Origin: Maratus speciosus
Taxonomy: Eukaryota > Arthropoda > Arachnida > Araneae > Salticidae
Length of the DNA stretch: 64,000 bases
NCBI GenBank assembly: GCA_963932465.1
Contig: OZ010796.1
Coordinates: 77,458,974-77,522,973, forward strand
Direction of reading: 5' to 3'
A program made the position numbers and the translations under genes. A model generated the notes under the pieces. That model was given only the letters and a program-made list of their open reading frames with translations. It searched no databases and was not told the origin of the DNA. Numbering within the stretch: the stretch's first letter is position 1; each line of letters opens with the position of its first letter. Shown one piece after another: positions 9,291 to 18,600 of the stretch.

Positions 9291-9541
9291 TTGAAATATT
9301 TTGTTTTACTTATTACAGCCTAACAATAGCCGTGTGACAACACTTGTGATAATGTTAGTTCCACGGGGAAGTTATTTTCAAATATCTTGCTTGGATTTTA
9401 ATATTTGTACAGGCTCTTTTTGCATATGATAGCTGAAGACAATCTATATGCTGGCTAGTTTTTACTTTTTTAACTTAGGTCTTATATTTTATTTTAAATA
9501 CTTTAATTTTCGGAACCGATTCTAAAATTGATATCTTAATA

Positions 9542-9662
9542 CAGCAAATGCTCGATGGGACTCATATGTGTTCATAAAGTCAAAAGTTCGTAAATGGGAG
9601 TAACATTAGTTCAGCGACATGCTGGGCGGGACCAGTACACCAGTTCGTAAAATCGTCTACTG
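9542..9662. mobile_element. Possible short Tigger-like MITE with degenerate ends
   Basis: TA-CAGCAAATG at the left and, inverted, TA-CAGTAGACG at the right bound 121 bp that contain paired AGTTCGTAAA motifs. The TIRs match only loosely, so this is tentative. Confidence 0.3.
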
Positions 9663-9813
9663 TACTAAAAAACTAACCAAAATTGCAAAATTAAAAATAA
9701 GCCTGCATAAATATCCTATGCCTCCCCCCCCAAAAAAAAAATATATGTATATATATATATCCAAACAATGTATTTGAAAATAACTTCTCCATAGGATTAA
9801 CACCATCATTTCT

Positions 9814-10217
9814 GGGCGATTCCATGGAGAGTGTCACACACATAACGCAGGCTTTAATTTGCATTTATTCAATTATTTATTATTTATTAAATTTTAATGT
9901 TAATTCTGATTTTAAGTGGTATGGTAAATAAGTTACCATATTTTTAAATTTAAATGTGTGGCAATAAACCTCACAGAAGTATATTATTTAATTACATTAC
10001 TCAAAATGTGCTTTTTTCCTACTTCGGAAAAAAGCACATTTTGAGTAATGAAATTTAATGATATATTTCTGGGAGTTTTATTTCCACACATTTAAACTAA
10101 AAAATATGGTTATAACTTATTTACCATACCACTTAAAATCAGAATTAGCATTAAAATTTGATAAATAAATGAAAATTAAAGCCCTCATTACATGCGACTC
10201 TCTGCACAGAATCACCC
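9814..10217. mobile_element. Foldback (long palindrome) element, ~404 bp
   Basis: The two halves are imperfect inverted copies of about 195 bp meeting at a 6-nt loop (10020-10025) within GCTTTTTTCC/GGAAAAAAGC. The outer ends are GGGCGATTC and, inverted, GGGTGATTC. TTCT lies directly outside both ends (9810-9813 and 10218-10221), a possible 4-bp target duplication. The superfamily is not assigned. Confidence 0.68.
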
Positions 10218-10221
10218 TTCT

Positions 10222-11081
10222 ATACTTTTTCAGCGACTAGTGTAGGATCTTAAGGCTGTTCTTAATGGCTCTGCTCAACAAGCGCAAAACGTTTTGATAC
10301 ATTTACAAATTCATTTTTTAATGGAAAGATATAAAATTGGAAAGCCTGGTTATGAAAGCTATTTGGAATTGAATTTTCCATTTTTTTAATCAATAAATTA
10401 CCTATTGAGTTATAAACGACTTTGATCACGTGACAAACACGTTTTCGCCCGCTCTTAAGTGTTTTTTCTCCTTTCACGCAGAAATTAAGTTTAAAACGTC
10501 CACTTTGACACTATTTTCTGAAAGATTTATTGCGTTTGCAAAAAAATGAAAAAAGCAGCTTGATTACATAGTTTCTGAACACCACCAGCTAGTTTCATGC
10601 ATTTTCGATCAAAAATAAATTAAAACTTATGTCAGAAAGTTGCCCTTTTGGATTTGAGAAGTCAGCTTTTAAAAGTTGTCATTGGGATTTTTCCTTTCCT
10701 TGGTGATTTCAAGTTTACATTTAGATATTTTTTTCAAAATTTTTTTTTTATTTAAGTTAAATACTTAAGATTGGTTTAATTGTAATTTTTAGTTATAAAT
10801 CATATTTTTTTTCCAATCAAAAAGTAATACAATTATAAACCAGTATGAAGGAATATAAAATTAGTTATTTATTATTTTAATTTGAAAATGTGGCAAGAAT
10901 TCTGTGTTATTTGAATTTCATTGATAAAAATCAATCACAGGTTACTGAATTTCATTTAAAATGACATGATTTTATTTAATCAGTTAATTAGCAATCGCTC
11001 AAGTTTTTTTTTGTAATTTTGAGCGAGTTCTTATGAATGAGTTTATTAAAAATCACTCGGGATTTTGCATTTTAAGAACAT
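10222..11081. other. AT-rich stretch without a recognised gene
   Basis: A 71-codon minus-strand frame (10262-10477) shows no recognisable domain. The right part (about 10990-11060) has GCTCAAG/GAGCGAGT inverted motifs related in style to the minisatellite that follows. Confidence 0.35.
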
Positions 11082-11114
11082 CATTTAAGAGTTCATTGCA
11101 TGAACTCTTAAATG
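11082..11114. repeat. Perfect 15-bp inverted repeat at the minisatellite edge
   Basis: CATTTAAGAGTTCAT and its exact complement are separated by TGC. The repeat sits directly upstream of the 67-bp minisatellite and shares its TTAAATGA/ACTC vocabulary. Confidence 0.75.
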
Positions 11115-11118
11115 AGTT

Positions 11119-11600
11119 GATTTAATCCATGTATGAATTGTTACAAATTGCCCAAGAACTACTGGATTAAATCTGAAATGACCTCATTTCACTCAAGTTT
11201 GAATTGATTATAAATCACAAGTGGTACTGGATTTAGGCTTAAATTATTTCATTTCACTCAAATATGAGTTGGCTACAGATCACACAAGTGCTACTGAATT
11301 TAGTCTCAAAGGGATTCCATTTCACTCAAGTACGACCAGATTTAGTCTAAAATGACTTAATTTCACTCAAGTGTGAGTTGGTTACAAATTACTCAAGTGC
11401 TACCTGATTTATTCTTAAATAACTTCATTTCACTCAAGTATGAGTTGATTACAAATCAGTCAAGTGCAACTGAATTTAGTCTTAAATGACTCAATTTCAC
11501 TCAAGTATGAGTTGGTTACAAATCACTCAAGTGCTACTTGATTTTACCTTCATTGAGTTGATTTCACACAAGTATGAGTAAAATAGAGATCACTCAATCA
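11119..11600. repeat. 67-bp minisatellite (about seven units)
   Basis: The marker TTTCACTCAAG (or close variants) occurs at 11186, 11252, 11320, 11361, 11428, 11495 and 11562. The spacings are 66, 68, 41, 67, 67 and 67 bp. Each unit also contains a variant of GAGTTGGTTACAAATCACTC followed by AAGTGCTACTG. One unit (11320-11360) is internally deleted by about 26 bp. Related ACTCAAGT/ACTTGAGT motifs continue in a disordered way to about 11710. Confidence 0.85.
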
Positions 11601-11865
11601 TGAGTTGCTTAAAAACAACTCATTCACTCAAGTTGTTTCAACTCTTTATGAGAAGCTGACTTTCAAATCATGAGATGAGTGGATTTTTGCTCAACTTGAG
11701 TTATTTTGGCTCTTTCGTTTTACGAGTGTTTCTTAAGTATAGACTTAATTTTATATGAAGTGTTAAAATCTTACTCACAGTTTACCCGTTTTTATCACAT
11801 AAGATATTAAATTCAGCATGGATTTTAGAAATATTTTGAAAACTAAGAAAAAAAAGAGACATCCT

Positions 11866-12071
11866 TTAACCCCTTGGGGACTAGCGACCGGTATTCGTGC
11901 CGCGTAAGGTGCTCACAATCAGTTATTATTCTCACCAGTAAATGTTTATTGTAAGTTTTGCCTTATTTAATACGAGCATTTTCCCGATTCAATGAGGCAA
12001 AAATTTGTTTTAAAAAACCGGTGATAAAGGATTAAAAATTCTGTAAAAGACGCTCGTCTCGAAAGGGTTAA
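11866..12071. mobile_element. piggyBac-like MITE
   Basis: TTAA is present at both ends (11866-11869 and 12068-12071). Inside it, the left end reads CCCCTTGGGGACTAGCG and the inverted right end CCCTTTCGAGACGAGCG, an imperfect TIR pair. TTAA targets and C-rich ends fit piggyBac-type elements. The 206-bp interior is non-coding. It ends 47 bp before the assembly gap. Confidence 0.72.
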
Positions 12072-12118
12072 GAAAAGTACACAGAAAAAATATGTTAAAA
12101 ATGTGAATTTCCCGAGAA

Positions 12119-12318
12119 NNNNNNNNNNNNNNNNNNNNNNNNNNNNNNNNNNNNNNNNNNNNNNNNNNNNNNNNNNNNNNNNNNNNNNNNNNNNNNNNNN
12201 NNNNNNNNNNNNNNNNNNNNNNNNNNNNNNNNNNNNNNNNNNNNNNNNNNNNNNNNNNNNNNNNNNNNNNNNNNNNNNNNNNNNNNNNNNNNNNNNNNNN
12301 NNNNNNNNNNNNNNNNNN
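12119..12318. other. Assembly gap (200 N)
   Basis: Exactly 200 N, a round number that suggests a placeholder rather than a measured distance. It hides the left boundary of the satellite array. The true number of monomers to the left and the true distance between the array and the transposon mosaic are unknown. Frames drawn across the N run are artefacts. Confidence 0.98.
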
Positions 12319-12366
12319 ATAAAAGAATTCGCATGTATTACCAGCTATTTACAGTGTTTGCTTATA

Positions 12367-12581
12367 CAGTAAATTTCCGATTATCCGAGTCCCGCTTAAC
12401 CGAGTTTCCGCTTTAACCGAGTTATTTTCTTCTGATGGACTGATGGCTTTCATTATTATGCCATTATAAATGAAGTGTTAGGTGAAGATGGAAGAGCAGT
12501 CGTAAAAATTTGAACTCTGATTTTCTGGTCAGAATGAAAAAAAAATGGCCATAATTTTTTTAATTAAAATTCTATCAGTAG

Positions 12582-12613
<32 letters not shown>

Positions 12614-14091
12614 GAAAGAAAAAAAGAAAAAGAAAAAAAAATATGGCCATTTTTTTCCCATTCTGACCAGAAAATCAGAGTTCTAACTTTTTACGGCTGC
12701 TCTTTTATCTTCACCTAACACTTCCTTTATAATGGCTGTTTCATAATAATGAAAGCCATCAGTCCATCAGAAGAAAATGATCGGTTCCAAGGGTATAATC
12801 TTTCATTTGGCACCCCTTGGCTCTGGCGCCCGGGGCACACGCCCCCTCTGCCCCCCCCCCTTAGTTTCGGCCCTGACCAAAAGAACCGCCACGACACCCA
12901 CTGCAAGGGGGTCTCCACCAGACACGGGCTAGTCACTCAGAGCTGCACCGATTTAGTCTTATAAAGTAGAGCATCCCAAACAGGATTGTCCCATTTTAGT
13001 TTCCTCTGGGGCATTCGAGGGGCATTGCACAATACGGGGAACCACTGACCCACACCCACGTGAGTCATTCACATAAAAGAATTCGCATGTTTTACCAGCT
13101 ATTTAAAGTGTTTGCTTATACAGTAAAGTTCCGATTATCCGAGTCCCGCTTAACCGAGTTTCCGCTTTAACCGAGTTATTTTCTTCTGATGGACTGATGG
13201 CTTTCATTATTATGCCATTATAAATGAAGTGTTAGGTGAAGATGGAAGAGCAGTCGTAAAAAGTTTGAACTCTGATTTTCTATTCAGAATGAAAAAAAAA
13301 ATGGCCATAATTTTTTTAATTTAAAATTCTATCAGTAGTTTTTTTTTTTCAAAAAAAAAAAAAAAAAAGAAAAAAAAAAGAAAAAGAAAAAAAAAATATG
13401 GCCATTTTTTTTCCCATTCTGACCAGAAAATCAGAGTTCTAACTTTTTACGGCTGCTCTTTTATCTTCACCTAACACTTCCTTTATAATGGCTGTTTCAT
13501 AATAATGAAAGCCATCAGTCCATCAGAAGAAAATGATCGGTTCCAAAGGTATAATCTTTCATTTGGCGCCCATTGGCTCTGGCGCCCGTGGCACACGCCC
13601 CCTCTGCCCCCCCCCCTTAGTTTCGGCCCTGACCAAAAGAACCGCCACGACACCCACTGCAAGGGGGTCTCCACCAGACACGGGCTAGTCACTCAGAGCT
13701 GCACCGATTTAGTCTTATAAAGTAGAGCATCCCAAGCAGGATTGTTCCCCTTTAGTTTCCTCTGGGGCATTCGAGGGGCATTGCACAATACGGGGAACCA
13801 CTGACCCACACCCACGTGAGTCATTCACATAAAAGAATTCGCATGTATTACCAGCTATTTACAGTGTTTGCTTATACAGTAAATTTCCGATTATCCGAGT
13901 CCCGCTTAACCGAGTTTCCGCTTTAACCGAGTTATTTTCTTCTGATGGACTGATGGCTTTCATTATTATGCCATTATAAATGAAGTGTTAGGTGAAGATG
14001 GAAGAGCAGTCGTAAAAATTTGAACTCTGATTTTCTGGTCAGAATGAAAAAAAAATGGCCATAATTTTTTTAATTAAAATTCTATCAGTAG

Positions 14092-14126
<35 letters not shown>

Positions 14127-14631
14127 GAAAAAAAGAAAAAGAAAAAAAAATATGGCCATTTTTTTCCCATTCTGACCAGAAAATCAGAGTTCTAACTTTT
14201 TACGGCTGCTCTTTTATCTTCACCTAACACTTCCTTTATAATGGCTGTTTCATAATAATGAAAGCCATCAGTCCATCAGAAGAAAATGATCGGTTCCAAG
14301 GGTATAATCTTTCATTTGGCACCCCTTGGCTCTGGCGCCCGGGGCACACGCCCCCTCTGCCCCCCCCCCCCTTAGTTTCGGCCCTGACCAAAAGAACCGC
14401 CACGACACCCACTGCAAGGGGGTCTCCACCAGACACGGGCTAGTCACTCAGAGCTGCACCGATTTAGTCTTATAAAGTAGAGCATCCCAAACAGGATTGT
14501 CCCATTTTAGTTTCCTCTGGGGCATTCGAGGGGCATTGCACAATACGGGGAATCACTGACCCACACCCACGTGAGTCATTCACATAAAAGAATTCGCATG
14601 TATTACCAGCTATTTACAGTGTTTGCTTATA
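12367..14631 (+). repeat. Array start: monomers 1-3 (types A, C/F-like, A)
   Basis: Starts 12367, 13121, 13877. Type A is marked by AAATTTCCG, GTAAAAATTTG, CAAGGGTATA, GGCACCCC and AAACAGG. Monomer 2 joins a C-like 5' half (TTTTCTATTCAGAATG) to an F-like 3' half (GGCGCCCATTGG, CCGTGGCAC). Confidence 0.8.
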
Positions 14632-14688
14632 CAGTAAAGTTCCGATTATCCGAGTCCCGCTTAACCGAGTTTCCGCTTTAACCGAGTT
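14632..14688 (+). repeat. Exemplar monomer 4: Tigger 5' TIR-derived segment
   Basis: CAGTAAAGTTCCGATTATCC followed by GAGTCCCGCTTAACCGAG and a second CTTTAACCGAG. It is preceded by TA, the expected insertion dinucleotide, in essentially all monomers. It matches 1990-2046 closely. Confidence 0.9.
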
Positions 14689-14819
14689 ATTTTCTTCTGA
14701 TGGACTGATGGCTTTCATTAGTATGCCATTATAAATGAAGTGTTAGGTGAAGATGGAAGAGCAGTCGTAAGAAGTTTGAACTCTGATTTTCTGGTCAGAA
14801 TGAAAAAAAAATGGCCATA
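14689..14819 (+). repeat. Exemplar monomer 4: left arm of internal inverted repeat
   Basis: This arm of about 131 bp pairs with 14911-15048. It lacks the AAACAGC present in the right arm (as its complement) and in the Tigger-like copy at 1990-2870. Confidence 0.9.
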
Positions 14820-14910
14820 ATTTTTTTAATTTAAAATTCTATCAGTAGTTTTTTTTTTCAAAAAAAAAAAAAAAAAAGAAAAAGAAAAAAAAAGAAAAAG
14901 AAAAAAAAAA
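14820..14910 (+). repeat. Exemplar monomer 4: low-complexity loop
   Basis: About 91 bp: TTTTTTTAATTTAAAATTCT, then ATCAGTAG, a T-run, C, and A-rich GAAAAAG repeats. It is the main source of monomer length variation. It is absent from the Tigger-like copy at 1990-2870, whose arms meet across a simple T-tract. Confidence 0.85.
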
Positions 14911-15048
14911 TACGGCCATTTTTTTTCCCATTCTGACCAGAAAATCAGAGTTCTAACTTTTTACGGCTGCTCTTTTATCTTCACCTAACACTTCCTTTAT
15001 AATGGCTGTTTCATAATAATGAAAGCCATCAGTCCATCAGAAGAAAAT
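14911..15048 (+). repeat. Exemplar monomer 4: right arm of internal inverted repeat
   Basis: About 138 bp, from TACGGCCATT to AGAAGAAAAT, complementary to 14689-14819. Confidence 0.9.
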
Positions 15049-15067
15049 GATCGGTTCCAAAGGTATA

Positions 15068-15391
15068 ATCTTTCATTTGGCGCCCCTTGGCTCTGGCGCC
15101 CGTGGCACACGCCCCCTCTGCCCCCCCCCCCTTAGTTTCGGCCCTGACCAAAAGAACCGCCACGACACCCACTGCAAGGGGGTCTCCACCAGACACGGGC
15201 GAGTCACTCAGAGCTGCACCGATTTAGTCTTATAAAGTAGAGCATCCCAAGCAGGATTGTCCCCCTTTAGTTTCCTCTGGGGCATTCGAGGGGCATTGCA
15301 CAATACGGGGAACCACTGACCCACACCCACGTGAGTCATTCACATAAAAGAATTCGCATGTATTACCAGCTATTTAAAGTGTTTGCTTATA
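15068..15391 (+). repeat. Exemplar monomer 4: non-Tigger segment with GC-rich core
   Basis: Homology to the Tigger-like element stops just after AAAGGTATAA. The remaining 324 bp begin with CTTTCATTTGGCGCC and carry a GC-rich block of about 150 bp (CTCTGGCGCCC, GGCACACGCCCCC, a C-run, GACACCCACTGCAAGG). The segment ends in an AT-richer tail (AAAGAATTCGCATG to GTTTGCTTATA). Its source was not recognised and it is not found elsewhere in the window. Confidence 0.85.
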
Positions 15392-15621
15392 CAGTAAAGT
15401 TCCGATTATCCGAGTCCCGCTTAACCGAGTTTCCGCTTTAACCGAGTTATTTTCTTCTGATGGACTGATGGCTTTCATTATTATGCCATTATAAATGAAG
15501 TGTTAGGTGAAGATGGAAGAGCAGTCGTAAAAAGTTTGAACTCTGATTTTCTATTCAGAATGAAAAAAAAAATGGCCATAATTTTTTTAATTTAAAATTC
15601 TATCAGTAGTTTTTTTTTTTC

Positions 15622-15657
<36 letters not shown>

Positions 15658-18600
15658 GAAAAAAAAAATATGGCCATTTTTTTTCCCATTCTGACCAGAA
15701 AATCAGAGTTCTAACTTTTTACGGCTGCTCTTTTATCTTCACCTAACACTTCCTTTATAATGGCTGTTTCATAATAATGAAAGCCATCAGTCCATCAGAA
15801 GAAAATGATCGGTTCCAAAGGTATAATCTTTCATTTGGCGCCCCTTGGCTCTGGCGCCCGGGGCACACGCCCCCTCTGCCCCCCCCTTAGTTTCGGCCCT
15901 GCCCAAAAGAACCGCCACGACACCCACTGCAAGGGGGGTCTCCACCAGACACGGGCTAGTCACTCAGAGCTGCTCCGATTTAGTCTTATAAATTAGAGCA
16001 TCCCAAGCAGAATTGTCCCGCTTTAGTTTCCTCTGGGGCATTCGAGGGGCATTGCACAATACGGGGAACCACTGACCCACACCCACGTGAGTCATTCACA
16101 TAAAAGAATTCGCATGTATTACCAGCTATTTACAGTGTTTGCTTATACAGTAAAGTTCCGATTATCCGAGTCCCGCTTAATCGAGTTTCCGCTTTAACCG
16201 AGTTATTTTCTTCTGATGGACTGATGGCTTTCATTATTATGCCATTATAAATGAAGTGTTAGGTGAAGATGGAAGAGCAGTCGTAAAAAGTTTGAACTCT
16301 GATTTTCTGGTCAGAATGAAAAAAAAATGGCCATAATTTTTTTAATTTAAAATTCTATCAATAGTATATTTTTTTTTCAAAAAAAAAAAAAAAAAAAGAA
16401 AAAGAAAAAGAAAAAAAAAATATGGCCATTTTTTTTCCCATTCTGACCAGAAAATCAGAGTTCTAACTTTTTACGGCTGCTCTTTTATCTTCACCTAACA
16501 CTTCCTTTATAATGGCTGTTTCATAATAATGAAAGCCATCAGTCCATCAGAAGAAAATGATCGGTTCCAAGGGTATAATCTTTCATTTGGCACCCCTTGG
16601 CTCTGGCGCCCGGGGCACACGCCCCTCTGCCCCCCCCCCTTAGTTTCGGCCCTGACCAAAAGAACCGCCACGACACCCACTGCAAGGGGGTCTCCACCAG
16701 ACACGGGCTACTCACTCAGAGCTGCACCGATTTAGTCTTATAAAGTAGAGCATCCCAAACAGGATTGTCCCATTTTAGTTTCCTCTGGGGCATTCGAGGG
16801 GCATTGCACAATACGGGGAATCACTGACCCACACCCACGTGAGTCATTCACATAAAAGAATTCGCATGTATTACCAGCTATTTACAGTGTTTGCTTATAC
16901 AGTAAAGTTCCGATTATCCGAGTCCCGCTTAATCGAGTTTCCGCTTTAACCGAGTTATTTTCTTCTGATGGACTGATGGCTTTCATTATTATGCCATTAT
17001 AAATGAAGTGTTAGGTGAAGATGGAAGAGCAGTCGTAAAAAGTTTGAACTCTGATTTTCTGGTCAGAATGAAAAAAAAATGGCCATAATTTTTTTAATTT
17101 AAAATTCTATCAATAGTATATTTTTTTTTCAAAAAAAAAAAAAAAGAAAAAGAAAAAGAAAAAAAAAATATGGCCATTTTTTTTCCCATTCTGACCAGAA
17201 AATCAGAGTTCTAACTTTTTACGGCTGCTCTTTTATCTTCACCTAACACTTCCTTTATAATGGCTGTTTCATAATAATGAAAGCCATCAGTCCATCAGAA
17301 GAAAATGATCGGTTCCAAGGGTATAATCTTTCATTTGGCACCCCTTGGCTCTGGCGCCCGGGGCACACGCCCCCTCTGCCCCCCCCCCTTAGTTTCGGCC
17401 CTGACCAAAAGAACCGCCACGACACCCACTGCAAGGGGGTCTCCACCAGACACGGGCTAGTCACTCAGAGCTGCACCGATTTAGTCTTATAAAGTAGTAG
17501 AGCATCCCAAACAGGATTGTCCCATTTTAGTTTCCTCTGGGGCATTCGAGGGGCATTGCACAATACGGGGAATCACTGACCCACACCCACGTGAGTCATT
17601 CACATAAAAGAATTCGCATGTATTACCAGCTATTTACAGTGTTTGCTTATACAGTAAAGTTCCGATTATCCGAGTCCCGCTTAACCGAGTTTCCGCTTTA
17701 ACCGAGTTATTTTCTTCTGATGGACTGATGGCTTTCATTAGTATGCCATTATAAATGAAGTGTTAGGTGAAGATGGAAGAGCAGTCGTAAGAAGTTTGAA
17801 CTCTGATTTTCTGGTCAGAATGAAAAAAAAATGGCCATAATTTTTTTAATTTAAAATTCTATCAGTAGTTTTTTTTTTTTCAAAAAAAAAAAAAAAAAAA
17901 AAAAGAAAAAGAAAAAAAAAGAAAAAGAAAAAAAAATATGGTCATTTTTTTTCCCATTCTGACCAGAAAATCAGAGTTCTAACTTTTTACGGCTGCTCTT
18001 TTATCTTCACCTAACACTTCCTTTATAATGGCTGTTTCATAATAATGAAAGCCATCAGTCCATCAGAAGAAAATGATCGGTTCCAAAGGTATAATCTTTC
18101 ATTTGGCGCCCCTTGGCTCTGGCGCCCGTGGCACACGCCCCCTCTGCCCCCCCCCCTTAGTTTCGGCCCTGACCAAAAGAACCGCCACGACACCCACTGC
18201 AAGGGGGTCTCCACCAGACACGGGCTAGTCACTCAGAGCTGCACCGATTTAGTCTTATAAAGTAGAGCATCCCAAGCAGGATTGTCCCCCTTTAGTTTCC
18301 TCTGGGGCATTCGAGGGGCATTGCACAATACGGGGAACCACTGACCCACACCCACGTGAGTCATTCACATAAAAGAATTCGCATGTATTACCAGCTATTT
18401 AAAGTGTTTGCTTATACAGTAAAGTTCCGATTATCCGAGTCCCGCTTAACCGAGTTTCCGCTTTAACCGAGTTATTTTCTTCTGATGGACTGATGGCTTT
18501 CATTATTATGCCATTATAAATGAAGTGTTAGGTGAAGATGGAAGAGCAGTCGTAAAAAGTTTGAACTCTGATTTTCTAGTCAGAATGAAAAAAAAAATGG

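Noticed and set aside
10262..10477. 71-codon minus-strand frame
   Set aside because: No domain, no splice or polyadenylation context; length is within chance for this composition.
12095..12372. Frames spanning the N gap
   Set aside because: Their residues are undetermined; they are artefacts of translating N.
13023..13039. CENP-B-box-like 17-mer CATTGCACAATACGGGG present in the monomers
   Set aside because: It matches 7 of the 9 essential positions of NTTCGNNNNANNCGGGN. By rough estimate one or two such 7/9 matches are expected by chance in ~754 bp on both strands. The TIR-derived CTCGGTTAAGCGGG on the minus strand has the wrong spacing by one base. Neither supports CENP-B binding.
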